NCBI RefSeq assembly: GCF_036785885.1
Contig: NC_092314.1
Coordinates: forward strand, 13,661,638-13,725,637
DNA from: Coffea arabica
Lineage: Eukaryota > Streptophyta > Magnoliopsida > Gentianales > Rubiaceae
Reading direction: 5' to 3'
DNA: 64,000 bases
Part shown: in pieces, positions 38,301 to 48,816 of the stretch
How the letters are laid out: the number at the start of each line of letters is the position of its first letter
Numbering within the stretch: the stretch's first letter is position 1
The notes under the pieces: generated by a model
What the model saw: the letters and a program-made list of their open reading frames with translations, nothing else
Told to the model about the DNA's origin: nothing
Database searches by the model: none
Program-made: the position numbers and the translations under genes

Positions 38301-41300
38301 AAAGAAAATAGGCATAATTTCTTCTCATTTTTCCCCAAAAAAAAAACCTCAAAAGCACAATGAGCTTTTGATAAATCATCGACAAGATCCAACTTACGTT
38401 TACTGATAAAAAATATTACGTTGAATTCTCTAAAGTAATGCACCTTTATCCACCCTTGTGTACAAAATCACACTGAGAGATGATCATATTACATGCAGAA
38501 ATTCCTGTCTCGGCTATGCCCACCACACCTCCACTACCCTGGTCTTCCCTCCTCTTCTCTCCTTCCTTCTAAGAACTTGGTCAACAACCACCAGCAGTAA
38601 CATGTACTCGAATACTAGGTTCAAAGTAAAAACCTACCACCATCTTCCAGCATATCATATGAAGTCTTCTAAAAACATAAGCAGGTGCTCAAGGACTTGA
38701 GGCTCAGCATCATGTGTGATATGTACCAGCCACTTATGATAACAAAAGCGGACGAAGCATACATCTCAAAATCCAAGTGAACATACAACTGTGCATGAGG
38801 ACACATATTGCATTTCCAATGTGGAAACAAATTTAACACAACATCCTCAAAAGTTGATTTTGAAGGTCAATTTTGAGAAATTCACATTGTCCTACTAATA
38901 GTAGAACTAAAAGAATTCCAAAAACCTCCATCAAAGAAATCATTTATTCTGGATCTGGACATTCATGGAATACAAGGTTTTCTTGTATTCACAACCCTAC
39001 TATAAAGAGTGAATCCATATAATTTTAATCTTTATAACCCTTAACAAAAACAGAGCTAGTTATCCTCATACAACTACAGATTCTTAAGCACTTATGCAAC
39101 TACCAACAGTAGATATCATAACACAAGGATTGCACCTCTATAACATTTTTCTGTTACACTAGTTCAAGTACAAATGCCTTGATGCACAAGGGTTTAAAAT
39201 ACTTAAAATAGGGCATCCTCAATGACCTTTCACAACTCCACATGCCGAGGTTTCCACCTAAACCACAAGACTGCCATCCAAGGCAACTTCTTGAATCAGA
39301 TTTAACCATTTGCAAAATTAGATAGAGAAACCATACATCAGCTTCTCCCGAAATCAACTTCTAAAATTAGTTGGTTACTGTTAATATTAATTCTTTTGTA
39401 ATCCTTCCTTCCTCTTTTTAATTCTTCCAGTTTTCCTTATCTGCTGCCATTCTCTTGAATTCCTTCTTGTCCATTGATTATTGCCTCCCAATTTGGGTGG
39501 AAAGGGCACCCAAAATCTCTTCTAATAGGAAGAGTACCATAAAGCTCATTAAAAAAAACAATAGGATGATACCTGGGTTTGACCCAAAAACCATTTCCTA
39601 CAATTGATTCTCTTTGAAATGTGAATCGCTTACAAGGAGCAAGATGCAAATGCTAAGTCATGAATAACAACATAGTTACCAAGAAATCCACGCTCATAAA
39701 GCAGCAAGTTCATGATACAATTATACGAGCAGAAAATAAACTAACCCGAATATGACACTTCCGTTTGCTGATTGAGTTTGAAGATCACCAGAAACCCGAT
39801 CATACTGAACGAAATCCTCAACAAAGTATCCCATGCTAAAACTCCCATCCCCATAAACCTCAGTATATAGACAAGTCTCATTAGAGGTACACCCCGAGGA
39901 TGAATCGCGCATGATCTCCTTACAAAATTCCCATTCACAAGTAATCAGTTGTCCAGTAAGAGAATCCTTTGGATTGTATTGGGTTAATTCGAGCTGCCAA
40001 AGCAGAACAAATTTAAAACCATGTCACCAATATACAAAAATTTTGTCCTAGGAAAAGGTGCGTGGGGGTTGATTACGATATGGCACTTAAGAAAGCCTAA
40101 AATGAGAGACATACACCACGATAGCCTCTGGTAGGACATTGTTGGCAATTAATGCAATTAACCCACATGATGTCACTCCCAGTATCCACTTGCACATAGT
40201 AATCTTTCGAAGGTGTCCCAATCCCTATTTTTGCATAGTACAGCCTACATTTAAGAAATCAGAAATTAAGCTCCAATACAAAATAATAGTAAGAAGAAAT
40301 AAAATGCGAACATCTCTGAAGTCATCTAATCACCTTCCATCTTAGATGCAGTTCAAAATTATCCTTTTTTATTTTTGGTAAGTGGAACAGCAAAATCCAA
40401 CATTAGGTAGACTCGTTCAGGTTGACTGATAAAGGGGGAAAAAAGGTGCAAAACCCCTTCCATGAGTCCATCAGTCAAACAGAGAATTCATGTCCAAAAT
40501 GTATGAATTTAATTGTCATCAATTTCTAATGGAACAGAGTCATCCTTTTTATTCATGCCCGATAAATGATTCTAAATTACCCAACTCAGCCACAAGATTT
40601 TCACTTATGTGCCGAAAAGCTGCATATTTGAAATGCTAATAAGCGCTAGTAAAATTTTCAACCAAGCTATCCCATTCTATTCAAAATGAAAATTTACCAA
40701 TGCTCAAATCACAATACATGCTAGCACAAATTTGTTTGCCTCGGCACTCAGAGAAGACTTCCAGAACTGAATTACACTAAAGTAATCATTATCGGTAACG
40801 ACCGCACAACCAGTCAAGCATAAAGAACAACTCTTCATTCACCTCAGTATTTGCTCTATCCATTCAAAAATATACTACTACCACAAAATTAGTCACACAT
40901 ATACATTTACCGGGGAAAGGAACTTTGAAGCAAATCTTAATTAGCTACAGTGGTACAAAGACAACTACAGAGAGTACAAAATGCATCCCTACAACATTTC
41001 ATTTGCCTGTTCTAATACTTGTACGTTATGCTCAGAGTCTCATACCTTATCGAACAGTACAACCGTTTAAAACATGATTTTTCACTTTGATTATTTAATT
41101 AGCAGGAAAAATCATGGAGAAAGAGAAACAGAGAGAGAGATGATGTCAACAAACCCGACAGCATCAGGGCGGCCGGTGCCACCAATGGGCAAGTCAACGC
41201 CGGCGATAATTTGGAGGTGGCGGATGCTATCGTGCTCCCTAAGAGCGCTGAGAGACCTCTCCGTGCCGGCGAACTTGTAATCCACCTGGAATACTCCACC

Positions 41301-41384
41301 GGCGTTTACTTTCGTGCTAATCAAATTCAAAAAATTAACTAAAAACAATAAGCAAAAAATACTACTGGTGTTATTTCTTCCCAT
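29390..41384 (-). CDS. Aspartic protease, A1 family, A36/A39-like, predicted GPI-anchored
   Basis: Ten exons: 41384-41155, 40244-40115, 39993-39746, 35786-35562, 34338-34176, 34093-34020, 32851-32764, 32167-32092, 30754-30683, 29547-29390; all GT-AG, 1464 nt, 487 residues. Residues 1-29 are a signal peptide (hydrophobic core CLLFLVNFLNLI). The two catalytic motifs are intact: DTGSD with Asp97 and DSGTT with Asp313. Cysteine-rich segments around 107-116 (NCINCQQC) and the YGDGS flap are typical. The C-terminus (about 469-487) is hydrophobic after a small-residue stretch, as for a GPI attachment signal. Known relatives are the pollen and ovule proteases A36/A39 of Arabidopsis (about 475 residues), acting at the cell surface. 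I chose the ATG at 41384: strong context and it starts the signal peptide; an in-frame upstream ATG at 41447 would add 21 Ala-rich residues. Intron 3 is 4 kb. Confidence 0.95.
31867..31919. repeat. T17 run followed by G14 run in protease intron 8
   Basis: A 17-base T-run (31870-31886) is followed by GC, then 14 G (31890-31903) and a GA/GGA-rich tract. The transcript reads the complement, so the pre-mRNA has a C-run followed by an A-run. The G-strand is a candidate G-quadruplex on the non-transcript strand. Confidence 0.8.
32590..32635. repeat. C17 run in protease intron 7
   Basis: Seventeen consecutive C bases (32590-32606) followed by an A-rich tract and GGGGG. On the minus-strand pre-mRNA this is a run of 17 G, a candidate RNA G-quadruplex, about 170 bases 5' of... 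exon 7's donor side lies at 32764, so the run is inside intron 7. Confidence 0.8.
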
Positions 41385-41903
41385 TTTTTCTACTCTTTCT
41401 GCTTCCGCCGCAGGGGCGGCGGCGGCAATAGCAGCGCGGTTGCTCATTGAGAAGACGGCGGATTGTTGGTGGTTTAGTAATTTTGCTTCTTTTTTTTTTT
41501 CTTTTGGAGTGTGTTTTTCCTTTTTATTTTTTTTAGTTACTACTATTTGTTATTCAATTGGTTATTGAGATAATGAGATGGGGAGTTTTATTGGTAATTA
41601 GTGGCTGGAATGAAATGGATGTATTTCAAAATTGACCTTTTGGTCTACTTTGCAAGTCTTCGTGTTTATCCAATCAAATCCCATCTTAAATGTTGAAAAG
41701 ATTAATTACATATATTGCTCTTCATGTTTGGTTAAATTGTGAATCACACACCACATGATACTCACAATTCTATTTCCTTGCATTTAGTGCTGTTAATCGA
41801 TTTAAACAACTCAAAAACTCAATAAGATTTGATTCCGTAAGACTCGAACTCGACTTATTAATTTCAATAAACAAGTTGAGTTTGAGCTAGATAAGTACTC
41901 GAA
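41385..41903. other. Upstream region of the aspartic protease gene
   Basis: This should hold the protease 5' UTR and promoter (minus strand). A T-run with CTTTTGG lies near 41488-41530 and a Lys/Phe-poor AT-rich stretch follows. From about 41790 an ACTCGAACTCGAC-type repeat leads up to the gypsy LTR; similar ACTCGA words continue on the far side of the element (47500-47720), so the element landed in that repeat. Confidence 0.5.
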
Positions 41904-42263
41904 TATCAGGAATTAAGCCCCTTTTCTTACAAAAATGCTCTTGGACTAGAGTCAGAAGTTGATGATTATAACTAAAAATGAACCAAGAAAAGAACAAAAC
42001 TAGAATAGAACCAGGAAAGGAAAAAGAAGAGAAGAAAAAAAAGAAATTGCAAGGAGAATATAGAGAACCGAAATCATCTTCTTGCGTGCATTTTTTCTTA
42101 CGAAAGGTGGTTACATTCATATGCTTACAGTTTCTATTATTCTCATTCTCATCATAACCGAATTATTTTACTATTACTACTAAAATTTTGTTACAACAAA
42201 TTTTTGTTACAAGGACTATTATTGCAATTAACTGATTACCTTCAAGTCCTTAAATTCTTGACA
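41904..42263 (-). repeat. 3' LTR of the gypsy element
   Basis: On the minus strand it begins TGTCAAGAATTTAAGG three bases after the polypurine tract and ends CCTGATA, in place of the expected CA end. It is collinear with 47138-47490, sharing words such as TTCTTACAAAAATGCTCTTG, AATTGCAAGGAGAATATAGAG and TTTTTCTTACGAAAGGT, with many substitutions and small indels, so the insertion is old. Confidence 0.8.
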
Positions 42264-42522
42264 ATACTTCCCCTACGAAATCAGTCTTGTCCATAAGACT
42301 GGAATGAGTATTGCCCTCATCTTCAGCATTTTTGTTGGCTGCATCATACATTCATCTTGATCACTAAACATAGGTAAATGTGGGGATATTGTTTGGGTAA
42401 GGACCAATCTTCCTTTAAAAGTAGTGAAACGTGGAATACCGGGTGCAATTTAGCCCCTATTGCTAACTTGAATCTAAATGCAACCTGTCCAACATTCTCT
42501 AATATTTCAAAAAGCCTATAGT

Positions 42523-42981
42523 ACTTACCAGACAGCTTCAGTGCTACCACTCGCATATCCTGAGATAAGCTAATTGATGAACTAACAGCTATCAAACTCC
42601 TGATGTGTAAAGCTACAGTTCACAATTTTGAAAAGATAGAAGTTCATGTCCAGAATAAGCAGACGTTCCACCTCGTCCAGCAGCTAAAATCTCAGGATAT
42701 GCGAGTGGTAACACTGTTGGAGGATATCCACTGCCTCAGGAACCTGTTTCATATGTGCTCCTTTTGCTTAGGTAACAGGAATATTAACCATATTAGTCAT
42801 ACAATTAGCGCTCATGCGTTAGACTTTTTTGTTGATCAGGAATTTTGGATTCCTCGGTGATAGTTATCATTGACTGTATAGTCCCCTCAAGTCTTTACTT
42901 GAAATTGTAAAGTGTTTGTTCATCTATAAAAGCACTTATCGTTTCGAAAAAAAAAAAAAAAAAACTTAGCAGACAGCTTCA
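42523..42981 (+). mobile_element. 5'-truncated LINE 3' end (RNase H and poly(A)) inserted in the gypsy integrase
   Basis: An 18-bp target-site duplication, ACTTACCAGACAGCTTCA (42523-42540) and ACTTAGCAGACAGCTTCA (42964-42981), one mismatch, brackets an insert of about 423 bp that ends in 18 A (42947-42964). The host reading frame confirms this: the integrase C-terminal KLSxKYY motif is duplicated across the insert. On the plus strand the insert encodes the end of an RNase H-like domain (LLEDIHCL..., then NRNINHISHTISAHALDFF, stop at 42859-42861) as found at the C-terminus of plant L1-type LINEs. The first part (42541 to about 42660) reads as related RNase H coding sequence on the opposite strand, suggesting a 5' inversion. 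A 26-bp inverted repeat links the two parts. Confidence 0.8.
42540..42715. repeat. 26-bp inverted repeat within the LINE insert
   Basis: The arm at 42540-42565 and the reverse complement of 42690-42715 agree in 25 of 26 positions (core CTCAGGATATGCGAGTGGTA). Both arms encode a SQDMRVV peptide in opposite directions. The loop is 124 bp. Confidence 0.9.
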
Positions 42982-44199
42982 AACTCTTTTTTATAGCCAC
43001 TATTTGCTATCTATAAGGTTGCAATTTAAGGAACACCATATCACCAACTTCAAAGGATCTCTCACTCCTATGTCAATTAGCAAAGAATTTTATCCCTTAA
43101 TGGGCTCTAGAAAGGTGTTTCTTGATGTTCTGAGTGAATCTAACCTTTTCCTAGATCATATAAGCAGCTGCTAGAACAAGTGAGTCTTGATAAGGTTCCA
43201 ATGGTATGTGATTAGGTTGATAGCCATTTAGTTGCTTCAAAAGGTGTAGCATGCAGTAAGGAGCGACATGTTGTATTGTACCACCATTCCGTTAGTGGTA
43301 ACCATTTAAATCATCTGGTAGGGTGGTCACCTATCATACGTCTTAAGAAGTTTTCTACATATTGATTGAGCCTTTCAAACTGTCCATCTATTTGGGAGTG
43401 AAAAGATGAAATAAAATGTAGAAATACTCCCAAAAGCTTCAAAATTTTCTGTCAGAATTGACTGATAGATAACTAGTCTCTGTTCGTGACTGTAGAGATT
43501 GGCAAATCATGCAATATGTAAATGCCATTTGGGAACTGCTATGCCACCTGAGATGCATCAAAGGGATGTTTGAGTGCAAAAAAAATGTTCATATTTGGTA
43601 AAACAGTCAATAATCACTAAAATAGTATCATAGCCATTTGAAATAGGCAACTTTTCCACAAAATCCATGGTAATATGAACCCAAGCCTACTCTGATATGG
43701 GTAGATTATGAAATAATCCAGGATAAGCCACATGTTCAAATTTAAACCTTTGGCATATATCACACGATCTAACGTATTGTATCACATCTTTTCGTATGCC
43801 TTTCCAATAAAAGATGGATTGGAGCCTACGAAAACTACCTCTTTCACTAGAATGAACCTCCACTGCTGAGTCATGAATACTCTTAATTAGTTGTTTCCTA
43901 ATGTCATTAGCTGATCCTACCAATAGTTTCCATTTATAGTTGAGCAAACCATCAACCAGCTCATAGTTTGCAAGAGAACCAGGGCCTAGAAATAATTGTG
44001 AGATGAGATTTTGACCGTTAATTTCCTCTTCATAACTCTTATACAACTCGTCCAAGGTTTCACAACTGAAATAGCCGAACATGAGTTGTTCTATTCTTGT
44101 CCCTGTTCATGGTTATAAAGCACACTTCTAGACAAAGCATTTGTTGTAGAATTTTCTCAGCCTTTTTTGTACTGTATCTTATAGTTAAGACCAACTAGC

Positions 44200-44470
44200 T
44201 CAGTGAGCCATTTGTGTTGCAAAGGAGTAGTTAATTTCTATTCTAGTAGGTAATTGAGGGACTAGTGGTCAGCCTTGATTACAAAGTGATATCCAATGAG
44301 GTAATGTCTCCACTTTTTAACTGCTAATACTAATACTAGCAGCTACTTTTCATATACTGATAGTTCCAAATTCTTTCCTGACAGAGCTCTAGTAAGATAT
44401 GCAATGGGGTGTGATTCTTGTTGTAACATTGCCCCAATTCCACCACTGCTAGCACCAAACTCTAGAACAT
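44200..44470 (-). pseudogene. Gypsy RNase H, degenerate
   Basis: The motif that normally begins with a catalytic Asp (DAS) reads LEFGASSGGIGAML at about 44462-44420, and HPIAYLTRALSGKN follows. The first catalytic Asp is Gly. Further stops occur downstream. Confidence 0.7.
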
Positions 44471-44543
44471 ATGGAATTTTGAAGTCACGAAGCCTTAACA
44501 TAGGTGCAGAGCACATAACCTATTTTAATGTTTCAAAAGCACA

Positions 44544-45180
44544 CTATGCCTCCTTATTCCAGCCAAAAGCATCCTTTTCTAGAACTTTAGTGAGTGGCTT
44601 GCATATTATTCCATAATTTCTGATGAACCTTTTATAGTACCCAGTCAACCCAAGGAACCCTATGAGTGTTTTGATTGAACCTGGTGTAGGCCTCTCTGCT
44701 ATGTCCTTCACTTTATTCATGTCCATGCTTACCCTTTTTGTAGACATTACATGGCCCAAATAATCCACTTGCCTCTGAGCAAACAAACATTTTGAGGCTT
44801 TTGCATAGAGTTGATTGGTTCTTAAGACTTTCAAATCTACCTTAAGGTGTTCCTGATGCTCTTCCAAAGTTTTACTGTAAACTAGCATATCTTCAATATG
44901 AGAACAAACTTCCTAAAATAAGAGTGGAAAACCTAACTTATTCATGCTTGGAAGGTTGCAAGAGCATTTGTCAAGCCAAAAGGTATGACTAGAAACTCAT
45001 AATGCCTTTCATGGGTCTGAAAACCAGTTGTAAATGTATCATTTAATTTCACTCTAAGTTGATGGTACCCTGCACACAAACCTAAGTTGGAATAATATTT
45101 TGCTCCACCCAATTCATCTAGTTGTTCTTCAATATTTGGTATAGGAAACTTATCCTTAATTGTCAAATGATTCAAATGTC
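44544..45180 (-). pseudogene. Gypsy reverse transcriptase, degenerate
   Basis: Recognisable blocks are [22 protein letters not shown], then [14 protein letters not shown] (about 45090-45050), [36 protein letters not shown] and QVDYLGHVMS. The catalytic Asp of the usual LDL motif is Gly, and the FxDD box has become a frame-broken HIEDML. The protein cannot be active. Confidence 0.85.
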
Positions 45181-45550
45181 AACCTCCAGGTGCCATTCTT
45201 CTTTTTGGCCAACAAAACTAGTGAAGCAAAGAGACTAGCGTTGTACAAAATTGGGAAACAAAGGGAATAGAGTTGTGCTTGATTATCCCATTGTTAAACA
45301 TTTCCAATACTTGTTTCTCAATTTCAGCTTTTTGAGAACGAGGTACCTGTATGGCTTGATTTTGAAAGGTTAAGCATCCAACTTGAGTGGTGTAGCATGA
45401 TCTAGACTCCTCTTAGGTGGAAGTGCTGTAGGGATTCTTAATACATCTTGGAATTGGCTAAGCAATTCTGAAATAAGTTTGGGCCTTTCTTGTCTCTCTA
45501 CATCTCTGATTTTGTCTTGTCCTTCTTGTGCCATATTTAAATAGTTGTTC

Positions 45551-45970
45551 TTATATTTGAGGAATTCCCTGAGATCGTTTCCTTTCAAGAAAGAAATCAA
45601 ACGTGATTGGACTATAATAAGTCATCCAATCCATCCCCGATACCACATCCCATCCTTCTAGCTCCATCACCCGAATATCAAAGTAGAACTTGTAACTATT
45701 GGTGATCCAATGAACTTTAGGACACTTAACACAATCAGTCACACTAGCACCATCCTCTACTACTACAATGAATGGATTTGTAACTACACGTGGTAAGTTT
45801 AGTCCTCTGGCTATATGTTGACTAATATAAGAGTCAGAACTTCCTATTTTCATAAGGATGTACACAAATGCTCCATGTATTTCTCCCCTTAAGGTGATAG
45901 TTTTTCTTTTCAAGGATTCTGAAATAGCATAGAGTGAAGCTTCTATAAGCTCTCCAGGATTTCTTTTCAT
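45551..45970 (-). pseudogene. Gypsy protease, degenerate
   Basis: The retropepsin-like region is visible as YILMKIGSSDSYIS (about 45865-45825), where a (I/L)D(S/T)GSS motif is expected. The catalytic Asp is missing. GWDVVSGMDWM downstream corresponds to the conserved LGMDWL block near the end of the domain. Confidence 0.75.
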
Positions 45971-46049
45971 CCTGCTCTCCTATGACATCCCAGAATTCAT
46001 CCTCCTTCTCATCTTCTCCTACCATGAGATTCAAATGTCTCAACTTACA

Positions 46050-46951
46050 TTGATGATTGGCCTCATATTTTTCTTCACATTTAAAACACAATCTATGTTT
46101 TTTCTTGTACTGTATATCTTGGGCAAAATCTTCTTGGTTATAGAAGGTAATTCAAAGTCCTTCTTGAAAGTGTTAGGCAAAGGAATCTTGTAAGCATTTG
46201 CAGGTGCAACTTCATGACTATTATAGAAACTATATTACTGATCTATCTCAACTTTCTGATTACTTTTACAGTTTTGTTTGTGCACATCCAATGACTCTTT
46301 TTGTAACTGGTCTATATCAAAGGCATCTGATAGTTTCACAAATTTCAACATCTTTACCGTGGTTCTGATCTCATTTTTAATCCATTGATGAAACTAGAAA
46401 CAAAATAAGCTTCACCAAATTGTTCTTGACAGTCTTCCACCTTCCATCCTACTGCAACTTATTGAACTCTCCCACCACATCTTTTGAGTCTTTCTCTACA
46501 AATATTTCACACAACAGGTCACAAAATTCTTGCCAAGTAAGCTTAAGTTTCCCCATCTTGATTCCCTAGAACCAAATATCAGCCTTACCATCCAAATATA
46601 CATTTCTACTATCTCAAATTTATACTCCTCAGGAGTCTGGAAAGTAAGAAAATACTTGTGGTATTTCCTTAACTAGATTCTGAGATTTTCTCCTGTGAAC
46701 ATAGTTAGTTCAATCTTGGGAAGATTTAGGGGTATTCCCTTACTAAACCTTTCTTTACTCCCAGAGTAGACGTCTCCTTCTATGGCAAGACAGTTCTGGA
46801 GAGGAGGTGTAGGAAGCAATGGTGTGTGGTTGGCCTGAAAAGACTCCCTTGCCTCAATCATTTCGTCTTTAGTCACCATTTTGACTAGAACACTTGATTC
46901 CTTCCTTAATCCTCCAATCATGGACTCCACCCTCTTTTGATTTATATCCAT
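46050..46951 (-). pseudogene. Gypsy gag with CCHC zinc knuckle, degenerate
   Basis: 46951-46673 encodes the N-terminal gag region ending PKIELTMFTGENLR, the usual start of the capsid block. The capsid continues to about 46240 with stops and frameshifts. CFKCEEKYEANHQC (about 46088-46047) is the zinc knuckle that precedes the protease. Confidence 0.75.
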
Positions 46952-47137
46952 TTCCTCTCATATCTGATGGTGGAGATCCTGCTTGAATTGTTGTAGGGAA
47001 CCCAGAGCCTCTTGTAGTTTTGCTTCCTATTTTTCACTTGATCCTCCTGGTTGTTGAATCTTTTGCCTTTAACGATTGAAGACTCCTCCAATTTCTTTCC
47101 ACACTTCTTGATGTCTTGGTAACTGTAGCCTACCAAT

Positions 47138-47490
47138 TGTCAGGAACTGAGCCCATTTTCTTACAAAAATGCTCTTGGGCTGGAGTCGGAAGATGATGAT
47201 AAGAACTAAAAATGAACCAAAAAGAGAACAAAAGCAGAATAGAACCAGAATAGGAAAGAGAAGAGAAGAAAAAAGAAATAGAGAAATTGCAAGGAGAATA
47301 TAGAGAGAACTAAAATGATATTATTACCTGCTTTTTTTCTTACGAAAGGTAGTTATATTTATTTGCTTACATTACTACTACTCCCATTTTCATCATAATC
47401 AAATTATTCTACTATTAACTACTACTAAAATTCTATTACAAGAAATTTTTGTGACAAGGAGCTATTATAAGAAATCCTATTCAAGCAGCT
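47138..47490 (-). repeat. 5' LTR of the gypsy element
   Basis: Collinear with the 3' LTR over about 340 bp. Its inner end is at 47138 next to the primer-binding site. The outer end fades into ACTCGA-type repeat DNA at about 47480-47500, so the first bases of the LTR seem lost or too diverged to place. Confidence 0.7.
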
Positions 47491-47741
47491 CGATTGGATT
47501 CGTTAGTCAGGACATATATACCATGTCACACTATACAGGTAATAGAATTACAAGTTGGATTTTTTGAACTCGACCCTGACTTGTTTGTGATTAATGAGTC
47601 GAGTTTGAGCCACATGCACTTTTATCAAATCGATTTTGACTAGGTTTCAAGGCTCATTCACTTAAACGAGTGAACTCGAGCGAGCCTAGCTCGATAAAAT
47701 GTTAAGTCGAGTTTAAAAATCTAATATTCGATTAACATCTC

Positions 47742-47918
47742 TACTTGCATTGCTTTATTTTACATCACACTTATTTGACATAATTCGAATATACTTGCAT
47801 TGCTTTATTTTACATCGCACTTATATGACATAATTCAAATCTAATACTTGATTTGACTTGATTAATACCAGTACTTGCATTGTTTTGTTTTCTATCACAT
47901 TTGTTTGACACAATTCAT
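47742..47918. repeat. Three-copy repeat, about 50-bp unit
   Basis: TACTTGCATTGCTTTATTTT followed by ACATCACACTTATTTGACATAATTC starts at about 47742, 47792 and 47872, with some spacer before the third copy. Non-coding. Confidence 0.75.
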
Positions 47919-47934
47919 GGCAAAGATATTTTTA

Positions 47935-48150
47935 AACGTATCTTGAAAGTATTTTTAAAATTTAAAAATCTATTGAGATATTTTTAAAAAATTTTAATTC
48001 TCCCCTACCGTTTCCCTCCACCACCAACACCGCCTTCATCTTCACATTCTCTCTCTTCCTCCTTCTTTCCCCCTTCTTCCTCTTCCTCGCATCTTCTTCC
48101 CCTCCCGTCCTTCCACCAGCACCCCACCCTTCCCCACGACCAAATTTAGT
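47935..48150. repeat. Second copy of the AT arm/pyrimidine arm dispersed repeat
   Basis: ATTTTTAAAATTTAAAAATCTATTGAGATATTTTTAAAAAATTTT is followed by CTCCCCTACC, CCACCACCAACACCGCC and a long CTTCCTCC tract. The same organisation occurs at 28255-28480. The Gly/Arg/Glu-rich frame on the purine strand is a compositional artefact. Confidence 0.55.
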
Positions 48151-48816
48151 CATGCCATCACAAAAGAACTTAATTGGAAAGGAATTGCAAGTTGAAGGGT
48201 TAAATTAGGCTAAAAAAATTGATGGATGAAATTGGCAATTTTCCTTTCTACATCTAAAAGGATGGAATCTCTCTAGCTAAAACTGATTAAAACCCAAGAA
48301 GAATTTAATGACTTATCAATCATAATAGAATTAGGAGAAGAGAACAAATTTTGTCCTAGAACGAAAAGTTACTCCTCAGTCTATGCGTAGAATTATATTT
48401 ATATCTTTCTCTCAACAAATTAAAATGGTAAATGCTTCCCAAAAATTCACCAAAACAAATCAAGTTCCTTAACCATAAATACAAGCAAATTATATTAAAT
48501 ACAACAGCTGAGTAAATCGAGTTAAGGGGCTTAAAGGACGGAAGCAATGCCCGCGGCACAAAATTTAGCTCCAGCAGCAAGACACGTTTCCGCACTTATA
48601 CCATTTGTTAGGAAACAACTGCACGCACCAGATCCAGAAAATCCAAATTGTCGATACATTCAGCTCGTAACCAGTCCCGTGAATGTAATGCAATAAAACC
48701 AGATGGAAAATCCAAGCTTTTAATACCCAAGAAGGAAACAAGGGAAACAAGCTTTTAATACCCAAGAAGGCACCGAGCGAGGAAGAATGACAAATGCTCT
48801 CATGCAGATTGGATCA

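Larger units (their letters stand above)
42344..44082 (-). pseudogene. Gypsy integrase, degenerate
   Basis: The zinc-binding part is recognisable at 43687-44082: an H-x-H pair (IHDSAVEVH) and RSCDICQRFK, with the intervening FYWKGIRKDV block normal for gypsy integrases. The catalytic core follows but is broken by stops and shifts. The C-terminal part reads GDMVFLKLQPYR, then a stop where CAG is usual (about 43015), and continues after the LINE insert as YYRLFEILENVG and LHPVFHVSLL (42530-42390). Confidence 0.8.
41904..47490 (-). mobile_element. Decayed Ty3/gypsy LTR retrotransposon
   Basis: On the minus strand the order is 5' LTR (47138 to about 47490), weak primer-binding site (ATTGGTAGGCTACAG, ending 47137), gag with CCHC finger, protease, reverse transcriptase, RNase H, integrase, polypurine tract (TAGGGGAAG, 42276-42268) and 3' LTR (42263-41904). 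The domain order PR-RT-RH-IN is that of Ty3/gypsy. The element is dead: many frameshifts and stops, catalytic residues lost, diverged LTRs, and an inserted LINE tail at 42541-42963. It lies between the protease and sterol dehydrogenase genes, facing the same way as both. Confidence 0.9.
47500..48816. other. Intergenic repeat DNA downstream of the sterol dehydrogenase gene
   Basis: 47500-47720 is an AACTCGA/GAGTCGAGTTT repeat. 47742-47918 is a tandem repeat, and 47935-48150 a dispersed repeat copy, both listed separately. 48150-48816 shows no gene and should include the 3' UTR of the minus-strand gene ending at 48817. Confidence 0.5.

Noticed and set aside
47962..48153. Lys/Glu/Gly-rich frame on the minus strand
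   Set aside because: Same dispersed repeat as at 28 kb; composition artefact.
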